NCBI GenBank assembly: GCA_001714685.2
Contig: MDTP02000060.1
Span: 1 to 43,414 of the forward strand
Length of the DNA stretch: 43,414 nt
Source of the DNA: Methanosarcina sp. Ant1
Lineage (GTDB): Archaea; Halobacteriota; Methanosarcinia; Methanosarcinales; Methanosarcinaceae
Direction: 5' to 3'
Program-made: the position numbers and the translations under genes
The notes under the pieces: model-generated
Told to the model about the DNA's origin: nothing
Databases searched by the model: none
The model's input: only the letters and a program-made list of their open reading frames with translations
In this document: one piece after another, positions 34,345 to 43,414 of the stretch
How positions within the stretch are numbered: position 1 is the first letter of the stretch
How the letters are laid out: the number at the start of each line of letters is the position of its first letter

Positions 34345-34650
34345 GGTCAGCATCAAGCCAATTTTCGGAAAACGACTTACCCTCAACTTTTTAATAAATT
34401 TCCTTAACCCTTCCAACCTGCCCATTCGTTAATTGAACCTTTATCCCATGCGTATGAGTTGAAGAATTGGTCAAAAATCTCTTTACAATGCCCTGGGTTA
34501 TTTTTCCGGTCCTCTGGTCTTCTTTTAAGACAATCCCTACACTCAACCCTTCTTTAATGTGTGATCTGACAGTACCGTTGTTCATGGCAGAAGGTAAATT
34601 TGGGAATATATAAATCAGTACGTTTGGAAAAAAATTAAATTAATTTGGTA
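34345..34650. repeat. Segmental duplication, copy 2 (carries ywbE)
   Basis: This is the second copy of the roughly 300-base segment at 32118-32421, in the same orientation, from ggtcagcatcaagccaattt to aattaatttggta. Substitutions are scattered, and the gene inside remains open, which suggests both copies are under selection or the duplication is young. Confidence 0.85.
34391..34585 (-). CDS. ywbE: YwbE-family (DUF2196) small protein, copy 2
   Basis: It has 64 residues, differing from copy 1 at only six or so positions (MNNGTVRSHIKEG, KRFLTNSSTHTHG). The central KEDQRTGKITQGIVKR and the C-terminal LTNGQVGRVKEIY are identical. Function is unknown, as for copy 1. The next gene to the right is hsdR, transcribed away from it. 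Confidence 0.88.
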   Translation of the reverse strand: MNNGTVRSHIKEGLSVGIVLKEDQRTGKITQGIVKRFLTNSSTHTHGIKVQLTNGQVGRVKEIY

Positions 34651-34876
34651 ACAGTACAACCTTACTGGCTTATCCAGACGTTCTTGTCCCGCTCGCGAAG
34701 CGAAGCGGTTTGTTCATGTAAAAATGAATAAAAGTATGCGTAGAATAGGTCGGATCAAAATTCGTAGCAGGTATTGATATCAGTATAAAACTCTAACTTA
34801 TTTATACAAATAAATATAATATGTGGTAAAATTTAACTAATAATCTAAAAAGCCTACTAATTATGATGGATGTACA

Positions 34877-37558
34877 ATGTCTGACCTTAATGAGTCTGAG
34901 ACACGGGAAAAGCTCATAAATCCGATGCTTGTTGCTGCAGGGTGGGATATAGTTTCATACGATGAGACAAAAGGACTGAAAAATTGCAATAACTGTGCAA
35001 TTAAGGAGTATCCTACTAAATTTGGACCTGCAGATTATGCGCTTTGTGTTGGAGGAAGAATCCTTGGAATTGTTGAAGCAAAGAAGGTGAAGTCTGGTAC
35101 ACAAAGTGTTTTAACGCAGGCGGAAAGGTATTCACGCGGTCTTCCTGGTAGTCCTTTCAATTTTAATGGATATCGAGTTCCCTTTTTATATTCAACAAAC
35201 GGAAAACAGATCCAGCATCATGATGTTCGTCATGCTCTTAGCCGTTCGAGACCAATATTCGGATTTCATACGTCTGAGGCGCTGGTTGAGAAGTTTAATT
35301 ACGACTTTGAAAAGAGAAGTGCCAAATTTTTTGATATACCTGATAACACAAGAATGAGACCCTATCAGCGTGAAGCCTGTGACGCCATAGGACACGCTAT
35401 CATTGATCGGAAACGGGCAATGCTGGTTGCAATGGCTACCGGAACCGGGAAGACATTCATGACTGTCAATCTCATTTACCGTTTAATGAAGGCAGGTGTT
35501 GCAAAAAGAGTCCTGTTTCTTGTTGACAGAAGAGCACTTGCTGCACAGGCTGTGAGAGCGTTTTCTTCTTTTGAAACCGAACAGGGGTTGAAATTTGACA
35601 AAACCTATGAGGTCTATAGCCAGCGATTTCAAAGAGGGGATCTGGATGAAAACGAAGCTTTTGATTCAAATTTGATTCCTGAAGCTTACCTTACAGACCC
35701 AAAGCCAGAGCACAGTTTTGTATATGTATCTACAATCCAGCGGATGGCCATCAACCTTTTCGGAAAAACCTCTGCATTATCATGTAGCGAGGAGCCTGAG
35801 GATGAGGACGCTGGGCAACTCGATATCCCAATACATGCTTTTGACCTTATCATTGCTGATGAATGCCACAGGGGATATTCTGCACAGGAAGTTTCTGTAT
35901 GGAGAAATACCCTTGACCATTTTGATGCCATCAAAGTAGGGCTTACAGCCACGCCTGCTGCTCATACTTATGCATACTTTAAAGATATTGCTTACAGGTA
36001 CAGCTATGAACAGGCTGTTCAAGATGGCTATCTAGTTGACTATGATATTGTTGCATTGGAATCAAGCGTTCGCATGAATGGAATATTCCTTCGTGAAGGT
36101 GAAATGGTTGGGGTTATAGATCCCGAAACCGGGCAAAGTAAAATAGACATGCTTGAAGACGAACGTGAGTTCTCAGCTGAGAAAATAGAGAAGGAAATAA
36201 CAAATATTGATTCTAACAAGAAAATCCTTCAAGAGATCAAACGTTATGCTGAAGAGCATGAAGAAAGATACGGGCGTTTTCCAAAGACTCTGATTTTTGC
36301 AGTGCAAGACCTGGCAAATTCTTCGTCTCATGCTGATCAAATAGTTGATCTGGCAAGAGATATCTTTGGCAGAGGGGATTCGTTCGTCCAGAAAATTACA
36401 GGTAAAGTTGACCGTCCTTTGCAGAGAATCAGGGAGTTCAGGAACAGAAAAGAGCCGGGAATTGCAGTAACTGTTGATCTTCTATCAACAGGGGTTGATA
36501 TTCCGGACATTGAATATATTGTGTTTTTGAGGTCTGTTAAGTCCCGTATCCTTTTTGAACAGATGATTGGACGCGGTACACGCAAAGGGGAACATTATCC
36601 AGATAAGTCACATTTTGTTGTTTTTGATTGCTTTGGTGGAACCCTTTTTGATTACTTCAAAGGGGTTACTGGTGTGACAGCCGAACCGCCCAAAAAGGAA
36701 GTAAAACCTATAAGAAAGGTTATTGAGGATGTCTGGAATAACCGGGACAGGGCTTACAATGTGCGTGTCCTGACAAAGAGACTAAACAGAATTGATAAGG
36801 AAATGAGCGGGGAAGCTCGGGATATGTTCAGCGCTTTTATACAAAAAGGCGATCTGAATCGTTTTGCGATCTCGCTTGAAAGGCGCCTCTCGGAAGATTT
36901 CACAGGGACAATGGAGACCCTGAGGAATCCTGATTTTTTGAACCTGCTTGACAATTATCCCCGTCCATCAAAAACGTTTCTTGTGGATTATGGGATAAGG
37001 GATGTGGTTTCATCCACCTGGATTGTGAGAGATGCTGCAGGTAATGAGTATAAACCGAAAGATTATCTGAGCATTTTTTCCGAATTTGTAAAAGAGAATT
37101 CTGAAAAGATTGCGGCAATTGGCATCCTTCTTGACCGCCCTCAGGATTGGAATACCGATGCACTTGGAGATTTGAAAGAGAAACTTGAATCTTCTCAGCA
37201 GCGGTTTACTATTGAGAATCTGCAAAGAGCTCATAAGGTAAGCTACAACAAAGCGCTTGTGGATATTATTTCGATGATCAAGCACGCTGCCCGTGAAGAG
37301 GAGTCTTTGTTGACGGCTGAAGAGCGCGTTAGCCTTGCTTTTGACAGAGTAACCGTGGGAAAACATTTTACACCTGATCAGCATCTATGGCTTGACCGAA
37401 TCAGGTCGCATTTGATTGCAAACCTCTCTATTGATAAAGAGGACTTCGAATTCATTCCTGTGTTTTCCGATTACGGCGGCTGGAATAAGGCTAACCGTGT
37501 TTTTGAAGGCCAGCTTTCAACTTTGATTTCAGAATTTAACAGGGCAGTTGCAGCATGA
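34877..37558 (+). CDS. hsdR: Type I restriction endonuclease, motor/nuclease subunit HsdR
   Basis: It has 893 residues. The N-terminal PD-(D/E)xK nuclease is marked by GPADYALCV and GIVEAKK. The SF2 translocase has Walker A MATGTGKT at about residues 186-193, the DECH box (IADECHRGYS) at about 328, motif III-like GLTATPAAHT, and later motif VI-like QMIGRGTR. A C-terminal EcoEI-R-type region binds the HsdM/HsdS core. It cuts unmethylated DNA after ATP-driven translocation. Length is normal, with no frameshift. Its stop overlaps the hsdM start (ATGA), so the three hsd genes form one operon. Confidence 0.95.
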   Translation: MSDLNESETREKLINPMLVAAGWDIVSYDETKGLKNCNNCAIKEYPTKFGPADYALCVGGRILGIVEAKKVKSGTQSVLTQAERYSRGLPGSPFNFNGYRVPFLYSTNGKQIQHHDVRHALSRSRPIFGFHTSEALVEKFNYDFEKRSAKFFDIPDNTRMRPYQREACDAIGHAIIDRKRAMLVAMATGTGKTFMTVNLIYRLMKAGVAKRVLFLVDRRALAAQAVRAFSSFETEQGLKFDKTYEVYSQRFQRGDLDENEAFDSNLIPEAYLTDPKPEHSFVYVSTIQRMAINLFGKTSALSCSEEPEDEDAGQLDIPIHAFDLIIADECHRGYSAQEVSVWRNTLDHFDAIKVGLTATPAAHTYAYFKDIAYRYSYEQAVQDGYLVDYDIVALESSVRMNGIFLREGEMVGVIDPETGQSKIDMLEDEREFSAEKIEKEITNIDSNKKILQEIKRYAEEHEERYGRFPKTLIFAVQDLANSSSHADQIVDLARDIFGRGDSFVQKITGKVDRPLQRIREFRNRKEPGIAVTVDLLSTGVDIPDIEYIVFLRSVKSRILFEQMIGRGTRKGEHYPDKSHFVVFDCFGGTLFDYFKGVTGVTAEPPKKEVKPIRKVIEDVWNNRDRAYNVRVLTKRLNRIDKEMSGEARDMFSAFIQKGDLNRFAISLERRLSEDFTGTMETLRNPDFLNLLDNYPRPSKTFLVDYGIRDVVSSTWIVRDAAGNEYKPKDYLSIFSEFVKENSEKIAAIGILLDRPQDWNTDALGDLKEKLESSQQRFTIENLQRAHKVSYNKALVDIISMIKHAAREEESLLTAEERVSLAFDRVTVGKHFTPDQHLWLDRIRSHLIANLSIDKEDFEFIPVFSDYGGWNKANRVFEGQLSTLISEFNRAVAA

Positions 37559-38979
37559 GCGATATTGTACAGAAATTATGGGGTTTTTGCCATACTTTAC
37601 GGCATGAAGGTATCGATTACGGCGATTATATCGAACAAATTACATACCTACTTTTTTTGAAGATGGCAGACGAGCGGGGGATCAAACTCCCCGATGCCTG
37701 CGACTGGCAATCCGTTAAAGAAAAATCAGGAACCGAACTCACTGAACATTATAACGATGCGCTTCGGACACTTGGTAAGCAGGAAGAGCTCCTTGGTGAT
37801 ATCTTTGCAGGTGCTCTTTCACGTTTTCACAATCCTGTGAGCCTTAAGAAGATTATTTCACTTGTAGATGAAACCGATTGGACAGGGCTTGATATTGATG
37901 TCAAAGCTATGGCTTTTGAAGGCCTTCTGGAAAAAGCAGCAAGCGAAGGCAAGAAAGGAGCTGGACAGTACTTTACCCCAAGAATTGTAATCCAGACAAT
38001 CGTAAGGTGTACAAAACCCGACCCCAGAGGCCACCGAGATTTTTCATTTATGGACCCAGCATGCGGTACAGGCGGCTTTCTCGTCTGTGCCTATGAATGG
38101 CTGAAGGCTATGACAGGAGGCGGAGCTCTTGACCGCGATCTAGCAAAACTTATCCGCTACAGGACTTATTTCGGGCAGGAACTTGTGGAACGTCCTAGAA
38201 GGCTTGCCCTTATGAACCTCTACCTACACAGCATCGAGCCTGAAATCAAGCTCGGAGATTCCATCTATGAAATCCCGGACTCAAAAAGATTTGATGTTGT
38301 GCTCACAAACCCTCCTTTCGGGACAAAAGGCGCAAACCAAGCCCCTGTCCGTGAGGATTTTGTTATCGATACCTCAAACAAGCAGCTCAATTTCATCCAG
38401 CACGTTATGACCATCTTAAAACCCGGCGGCAGAGCCGCAATCGTTGTCCCTGACAATGTGCTTTTTGCAGACAAGGCAGGAGAGGTTTTCAAGGTGCTCT
38501 GTGAAGACTGCGACCTCCACACTGTCCTGCGCCTTCCAGACGGCACATTTACACCTTACTCCCCAGGCACCAAAACCAATGTGATATTTTTCACGAAAGG
38601 TATCCCCACAGACCAGACGTGGGTCTACGACTGCCGGACCAACGTCCCTAAGATCACAAAAAAAGATCGCCCACTCACAAAAGAACACTTTGCAGAGTTT
38701 GAAAAATGCTTTGGCATCGACCCTAACGGCAGGGCAAAACGCGAAGAAAAAGATTCCCAGGAAGACCGCTGGCGCAAATTCCACATCTCCGAACTCAAAG
38801 CCTGCGACTACAAAATCGATTCACTGAAGTGGCTAAGGGACGATTCCTTAGGCGACACTGACGGCCTTCCCGATCCTGAAGAGCTTGCAGCCGAGGCAAT
38901 CGATGAGCTTGAAGCGGCACTAGGTGAGTTGAATGCGATTCTTGATTTGATGGGGAATGGTTATGCAGCAGAAGAGTAA
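37555..38979 (+). CDS. hsdM: Type I DNA methyltransferase subunit HsdM
   Basis: It has 474 residues. The N-terminal HsdM helical domain (LWGFCHTLRHEGIDYGDYIEQITYLLFLKM) is followed by the catalytic domain with MDPACGTGGFLV (SAM site, about residue 166) and LTNPPFGTKG (catalytic NPPF, about residue 252). The GQYFTPR segment before motif I is typical. It is an N6-adenine methyltransferase acting with HsdS. It is only distantly similar to the HsdM at 697-2217, so the two loci are not duplicates. It overlaps hsdR by 4 bases and hsdS by 23. Confidence 0.95.
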   Translation: MSDIVQKLWGFCHTLRHEGIDYGDYIEQITYLLFLKMADERGIKLPDACDWQSVKEKSGTELTEHYNDALRTLGKQEELLGDIFAGALSRFHNPVSLKKIISLVDETDWTGLDIDVKAMAFEGLLEKAASEGKKGAGQYFTPRIVIQTIVRCTKPDPRGHRDFSFMDPACGTGGFLVCAYEWLKAMTGGGALDRDLAKLIRYRTYFGQELVERPRRLALMNLYLHSIEPEIKLGDSIYEIPDSKRFDVVLTNPPFGTKGANQAPVREDFVIDTSNKQLNFIQHVMTILKPGGRAAIVVPDNVLFADKAGEVFKVLCEDCDLHTVLRLPDGTFTPYSPGTKTNVIFFTKGIPTDQTWVYDCRTNVPKITKKDRPLTKEHFAEFEKCFGIDPNGRAKREEKDSQEDRWRKFHISELKACDYKIDSLKWLRDDSLGDTDGLPDPEELAAEAIDELEAALGELNAILDLMGNGYAAEE

Positions 38980-40378
38980 ACTGCCGGAAGGGTGGACTTG
39001 GGCAGATATGAGTGACATTTTTGTTTGGGCAAATGGAAAAAGTCTACCAAAAAAGAATATGGAAAGTGGAAATTATTTAGTATATGGTGGAAACGGTATT
39101 AATGGACATCATACCAAATGGTTATCCTCCGAAGAATGCATTGTAATTGGGAGAGTTGGTGCTAACTGTGGAAATATCCATTTAGCTAAATCAGAATCTT
39201 GGATTACAGATAACGCTATATATTCCTCCTGGTCATCAAAAAATATATCTTTGAAATATTTTCTATTTGTTCTTTCAAATTGCAAATTAAACGAGTATTC
39301 AAGTGGGTCTGGACAACCTTATGTGTCTCAGAAAACCCTTGCTTCACAAACCATAATGTTACCACCTTTTGCCGAACAGCACCGCAATGTTTCAGCTATT
39401 GAAGAACTTTTTGCCCGTCTGGATGCAACAAATGAAAAGCTTGACCGGGTGCTGGAGATCTTGAAGAAGTTAAGGCAATCGGTTCTTACTTCTGCTTTTG
39501 ACGGAAAGCTAACCGAGGATTGGCGGATTATATTTCAGAACTCAAATGGGAAAAACGAAATTTTTCAGAAAAATATCCATGTTAATTCAAGTTACTTATC
39601 TGAAAAACCAATGATTCCTGATAATGAGCTTTTACCCATTTTGCCAAATAGTTGGTTTTGGGCTACAATTGAGCAGTTAGCCTCTATAGAACCTCGCTCT
39701 ATCCAAAGTGGTCCATTTGGAAGTAATTTGCTTCATTCCGAATTTCAAGAAACGGGGGTTTTAGCAATTGGAATTGATAACGTTCTTTATCGAAGCTTTT
39801 CATTAGGTAAAGAGCATAGAATCAGTAATGAAAAATACCACGAACTGAAAAAGTATACTACAAGGCCATTGGATGTCTTAATTACTGTGATGGCTACTGT
39901 AGGAAGATGCTGTGTGGTTCCTCAAGATATTGAAACAGCGATAATCACAAAACATGTTTATCGGATCACTCCAAACAGAGAGGTTATTTCGTCTTACTAT
40001 TTAATGAATGCATTAAGTGGCGCTGCAACAGTTAAAGAGCAAATTGATAACCAGATTAGAGGACAAACACGCCCTGGAATAAACGGCAAAATTCTGAAAG
40101 CGACCTCAATTCCTCTTCCTCCCCTCCCCGAACAGCAAGAAATCGTGAAGCGTATAGATGCACTCTTCGCTTTTGCCGATTCGATTGAAGCAAAAGTTAA
40201 AGCGGCAAGGGAAAAGACAGAGAAATTAAGGCAGTCTATTCTTGCAAAGGCTTTTTCCGGAGAGCTTGTGCCGACAGAGGCTGAGATTGCAAAAAGAGAA
40301 GGCAGGGATTATGAGACGGCTGAGGTTTTGCTTGAAAGAATTAAGGAAGAAAGAAGGAAGAGTGGGAAAAAACGATAA
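38957..40378 (+). CDS. hsdS: Type I specificity subunit HsdS
   Basis: It has 473 residues with two target-recognition domains (about 1-150, starting LPEGWTWADMSDIF, and about 215-395, starting LPNSWFWATIEQLA). Each is followed by a conserved coiled-coil spacer: LKKLRQSVLTSAFDGKLTEDWR in the middle and TEKLRQSILAKAFSGELVPTEAE near the end. These recognise the two halves of a bipartite DNA site. The C-terminal helix (YETAEVLLERIKEERRKSGKKR) is repeated in broken form at 43117-43360. It starts at ATG 38957 within the hsdM end (ATG 38963 is also possible). Intact. Confidence 0.94.
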   Translation: MVMQQKSKLPEGWTWADMSDIFVWANGKSLPKKNMESGNYLVYGGNGINGHHTKWLSSEECIVIGRVGANCGNIHLAKSESWITDNAIYSSWSSKNISLKYFLFVLSNCKLNEYSSGSGQPYVSQKTLASQTIMLPPFAEQHRNVSAIEELFARLDATNEKLDRVLEILKKLRQSVLTSAFDGKLTEDWRIIFQNSNGKNEIFQKNIHVNSSYLSEKPMIPDNELLPILPNSWFWATIEQLASIEPRSIQSGPFGSNLLHSEFQETGVLAIGIDNVLYRSFSLGKEHRISNEKYHELKKYTTRPLDVLITVMATVGRCCVVPQDIETAIITKHVYRITPNREVISSYYLMNALSGAATVKEQIDNQIRGQTRPGINGKILKATSIPLPPLPEQQEIVKRIDALFAFADSIEAKVKAAREKTEKLRQSILAKAFSGELVPTEAEIAKREGRDYETAEVLLERIKEERRKSGKKR

Positions 40379-40414
40379 GTTCTATACTATTTTGAAGTTC
40401 AATTTCTTTCCCCT

Positions 40415-42697
40415 TCACTTTTCGAGAACGGATGGTTGTGAAGCCTCTGATGAGAGTTGGGGTTGATAAGCTGGAGCTTGATTCTCAGTTGAAATACCGG
40501 AAATTGATATATTTGGCTCATTTATTGGGGGCTGGGTAGTTTCAAATATTTTTCCAAAGATTACTTCAAACTCAGTTTTTTCATTCTTTTGTCCTTCATC
40601 GTCCTGATTTTCATTTTGGTGGTTATTAACCAAAGGAAAAATTTTTAATACACTTTCTCTATCTGGGAGAAGTGCACAAGCATTAATCGCTTTTGAAGGC
40701 TTGTCTTCACCATAAACCCATGGTGGATAATAATCTTCTACAGTGCCTTTCGAAAGAACGTATATGTTCTCATCTCTCAAAGAAGATAAAAGAACATCTT
40801 TAGATATAATTTTATAATCTTCACTTTGGAGAATTTGTTTGCGTGTATTTTTTTCTTCTATTTCAAAAAGTAACTTTATCTCGCGAATCTCATTTTCACT
40901 TGGAATATTCCCCAAGCTTAACATTTCACATAACTCTTTTAATCTCTGATAACGTTGACGCCACGTATATTTTTCAATAAGTGCTTTGATTTCATCCTTA
41001 TTTGGAGATCCATCTATATTTTGATCAACAGCTATGTCATCAACTTCATTTATTAACTGACTATGAATTGAATTAGTGCGCTCACTTACTCCAATTTTAC
41101 TAAAACCACCGACCAAAATATCAAGGTCTAAAATGGCGTGTACATCTATTTCAAAAGAATTAAAGAACTTTCTATATCTTTGGACGCTTCCTTTACCATT
41201 AATCTTTATGAGAGGTATGTTTTTCCTATTGAAATCCCAATCATTGTTTAAAGTTTTAGCCACATGGTTAAAAAAATATACATCCGAATCTCCTTCAACT
41301 AAAACTACTTTATTTGCGAAAAAAGCAGCACAATTATTTTCATAACAAATTAACTGAAATAAGTCTTTAGTCGTATTATTGTGAAGATCGATACAAATCG
41401 AGTCTGAATAGGGTTTTGTATTGCTTTCATACACTTTTTTCATTTTGACAAATGTATTTGTGGAAGTCGATGAGAAGAAAATAGGAGAGTGAGTTGTGAC
41501 TAACACTTGGTTTGATTCCGAAATAATGGAAAGAGTATCGAATAGTATTTTTTGAGCTGCCGGATGAAGATATAACTCAGGTTCTTCAAAAAGAAATAAA
41601 TGTCGCTGAGGAGGATTTTCCTCTTTTTTGGACTCTGATTCTTCGTTATCCAATGAATTTAATAATTTTGGTCTCCCTTTCATCTCAACATAGCTTCTTA
41701 ATAATGAAAAAGTTACGGCTCTTTTTAAACCATCACCTTTAGAATCAATCAACCCTCTTGTACCATCATCAACGTATATCTGAGCGGTAGAAAGCAGATC
41801 TTTGAGTTCTATTGGTGGTATGTAAAATTCAATACTTGAATTTGGAAAATTTTCTTTAAGGTAAGCACTTACTAATTTTTCTATTTCTTTTACTTCTTTA
41901 AGCCGCTCGTCTGGACGACTTTCTTCAATATCAGGTCTGTTAAATAGAGTTGTTATTTTTCCAAAAGATTCAACAATGTCTTTAACTGGTTCTGATCCTT
42001 CGATTTCTTTGTGAAATAAGGAAATAATTTTCCCAAATGTAGCGGATTCCTTTGTTTTCACATCATCACTAATATCTTTTACAGCTTGGATGTAATAAGG
42101 ATCAGGCAATAACGTTTTAATTGTAGATTCTGAAATTGGCAACTTAATATCTTTTTCTTCACGTTGACTACTAGACATATCTTCGATTATTGAATACACA
42201 ATTTTCCTAGCATCCATTTGAGTTTTTACTTCCTCAAAAGAGTCCTTCCATTGTGGAAGATAATTTGTCATAGCAATTTTGATATCATTACCTTTTTTGC
42301 CACGTAAAATTTCAGCAATTTTAGACTCATCAAATCTTTCATCTAATGGCATTAATTTTTTATAGCAAAGATTTATTGAGCCATCAACCTCATAGCGTCT
42401 GACTAATGTCAGTTTGTTATCAATTATTATTTCAAGAATCTTATTCTTTTCTTCGTCTTTAACCTTAGATAGATCGCTTTCATCTATGTTCAATTCTGCT
42501 TCAATACGAATAGACTTTTTACTGTCATAATAATCAGTCTTGTTAATTTTGGAACCTGTTATAAATAAGCTTAGAGCTAATAAGGTTGAAGATTTTCCAC
42601 TATTATTCTCCCCAACAATACAAACAAATCGAGATAATGGCAAATAAACATCTCTGAGTCCTCTGTAATTTTCAATTTTTATTGAGTTGAGAAGCAT
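40415..42697 (-). CDS. OLD-family ATP-dependent endonuclease (AAA ATPase + TOPRIM)
   Basis: It has about 760 residues from ATG 42697 (SD AAGGGAT; TTG 42715 lacks one). The RecF/ABC-type ATPase has MLLNSIKIENYRGLRDVYLP and Walker A GENNSGKSS at about 29-37, then a long helical insertion. Walker B follows as HLFLFEEPELYLHPAAQ, with VLVTTHSPIFFSS. The C-terminal TOPRIM nuclease shows VVLVEGDSDVYFF and ILDLDIL. OLD nucleases act in phage exclusion; class 2 forms pair with a UvrD-like helicase (Gabija), but none is present here. It converges with hsdS, 36 bases apart, as part of a defence cluster. Confidence 0.9.
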   Translation of the reverse strand: MLLNSIKIENYRGLRDVYLPLSRFVCIVGENNSGKSSTLLALSLFITGSKINKTDYYDSKKSIRIEAELNIDESDLSKVKDEEKNKILEIIIDNKLTLVRRYEVDGSINLCYKKLMPLDERFDESKIAEILRGKKGNDIKIAMTNYLPQWKDSFEEVKTQMDARKIVYSIIEDMSSSQREEKDIKLPISESTIKTLLPDPYYIQAVKDISDDVKTKESATFGKIISLFHKEIEGSEPVKDIVESFGKITTLFNRPDIEESRPDERLKEVKEIEKLVSAYLKENFPNSSIEFYIPPIELKDLLSTAQIYVDDGTRGLIDSKGDGLKRAVTFSLLRSYVEMKGRPKLLNSLDNEESESKKEENPPQRHLFLFEEPELYLHPAAQKILFDTLSIISESNQVLVTTHSPIFFSSTSTNTFVKMKKVYESNTKPYSDSICIDLHNNTTKDLFQLICYENNCAAFFANKVVLVEGDSDVYFFNHVAKTLNNDWDFNRKNIPLIKINGKGSVQRYRKFFNSFEIDVHAILDLDILVGGFSKIGVSERTNSIHSQLINEVDDIAVDQNIDGSPNKDEIKALIEKYTWRQRYQRLKELCEMLSLGNIPSENEIREIKLLFEIEEKNTRKQILQSEDYKIISKDVLLSSLRDENIYVLSKGTVEDYYPPWVYGEDKPSKAINACALLPDRESVLKIFPLVNNHQNENQDDEGQKNEKTEFEVIFGKIFETTQPPINEPNISISGISTENQAPAYQPQLSSEASQPSVLEK

Positions 42698-43116
42698 AGT
42701 ATCCCTTTTTCTCAAAATTTATTGAGCAACGACCCAAAAATTAATTTTTATTTAAAAATGATCATCGAGATAAAAACATTCAATTGAATACACACTTTTT
42801 ACTGAATGTATAAATATATATTGTATCTGTCAACATCGTGTAATTTCTTTAACATCTGATAATTAAAAAGTTTAATATTACCTTGACTATGTCACATTAC
42901 ACGGTAAAGCGTCATCATTAGATCTCGTATGTCAAAGATATCGTTCGTAGCGAAATCGATAACAGCGATTGGAGTAACTGTCTAATCTGACAAAGTCAAG
43001 TTACTACATACAGTCAATAACAACTTAAGCAGATTTTTAGTTTCAAAGTTCACCCAAAGCTCAAGTCGCTCCTTTGAATTTCGTATTGTGAATAATCAAT
43101 CAAGTCTCTAATTATT
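42698..43116. other. Intergenic region upstream of the OLD gene
   Basis: AT-rich, with the OLD promoter expected near 42760-42830 (aatgtataaatatatattgt is a TATA-rich stretch). No gene is seen. The 60 bases before 43117 show no similarity to hsdS, marking where the duplicated hsdS tail begins. Confidence 0.45.
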
Positions 43117-43414
43117 CAGGGATTATGAGACGGCTGATGTTTTGCTTGAAAGGATAAAGAACCTGGATTCCGCTTTTTTAGGCACATAAACATCTATTGA
43201 TACCGAATTATGTGCTTAACCTTAACTGCATGAAACCAAGGCCCGAATTTCGAAACTACGAGTATCTGACATTATGACCTAGTGGAGCTATGTATATGCG
43301 TTTAAAATATGGGAACTCAGGAAAGAAAGAGAGAGGTAAGAGTGGAAAAAATCAATAAGCATGATGCTATTTTCAGATTCAATATCTTTTCTTTTTTCAT
43401 TTTTCTGTAAAGGC
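43117..43414 (+). pseudogene. hsdS: Second hsdS 3' end, interrupted by about 160 bp
   Basis: 43117-43161 matches the end of the intact hsdS (cagggattatgagacggctg, then a gttttgcttgaaaggat-type segment; compare 40303-40347). After an unrelated insert of about 160 bases, homology resumes at about 43324 (gagaggtaagagtgg... through the stop codon and the 3' flank; compare 40350-40428). Translated, it gives DYETADVLLERIK ... ERGKSGKNQ-stop. All upstream parts of the gene are missing. The insert has no obvious inverted-repeat ends. Confidence 0.85.

Overview
The window looks like a chromosomal segment of a Methanosarcina-type methanogenic archaeon. The evidence is AT-rich intergenic DNA, archaeal TATA boxes and Shine-Dalgarno (SD) sites, a CoM-type methyltransferase + corrinoid protein + RamA-like activase operon, an MtrA remnant, a COG4742/FilR1-type regulator, PKD and parallel beta-helix surface proteins, an archaeal beta-CASP nuclease, Tsr3, and many insertion-sequence scraps. 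The genus is inferred from family content; no rRNA or tRNA gene was seen.

Layout. 1-2.2 kb: a decaying type I modification locus (hsdM plus a truncated hsdS) beside a small inverted-repeat element. 2.2-6.1 kb: a beta-helix surface protein, remnants of a nitroreductase and a PKD protein, and GC-rich and A-rich repeats. 6.1-11.8 kb: mostly housekeeping genes on the minus strand (DUF2148 ferredoxin-domain protein, beta-CASP nuclease, topoisomerase I, TIGR00725/LOG-like protein, Tsr3). 12.3-15.2 kb: membrane proteins (HdeD-like, a frameshifted small one, an MFS exporter). 15.2-19.4 kb: a visibly GC-rich, bacterial-looking cassette with polyphosphate kinase 2 and a P-type ATPase. It is followed by a second copy of the 3' end of the MFS gene, so the cassette sits between two MFS tails. 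20-25.8 kb: a small ferredoxin missed by simple ORF calling, a winged-helix regulator, two-subunit fumarase, a truncated MtrA-like gene, a DUF6544-like protein and a cytosolic-looking trypsin-like protease. 26.7-31.9 kb: a small exported protein, an IS5-family remnant, the corrinoid methyl-transfer operon, and a MITE sharing the IS5 remnant's terminal repeat. 32-34.6 kb: a three-PKD surface protein between two copies of a YwbE gene. 34.9-43.4 kb: a complete type I restriction-modification operon (hsdR-hsdM-hsdS), a convergent OLD-family nuclease, and a second broken hsdS 3' end.

Three themes stand out. (1) The UroD-family methyltransferase, corrinoid protein and RamA-like activase form a self-contained methyl-transfer module with no recognisable MtaB/MtmB/MtbB/MttB partner beside it, so its methyl donor is unknown. 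(2) Mobile and defence DNA has repeatedly reshaped the window: IS5 and ISL3-like MITEs, duplicated gene tails around the GC-rich cassette and around the OLD gene, and two type I loci in different states of decay. (3) Several intact-looking genes (hsdM, beta-CASP nuclease, MFS, P-type ATPase) have good SD sequences at the right distance from ATA, ATT or CTG rather than ATG, so their annotated starts would be wrong if only ATG/GTG/TTG were allowed.

All family calls come from reading translations and motifs; no database search was run.
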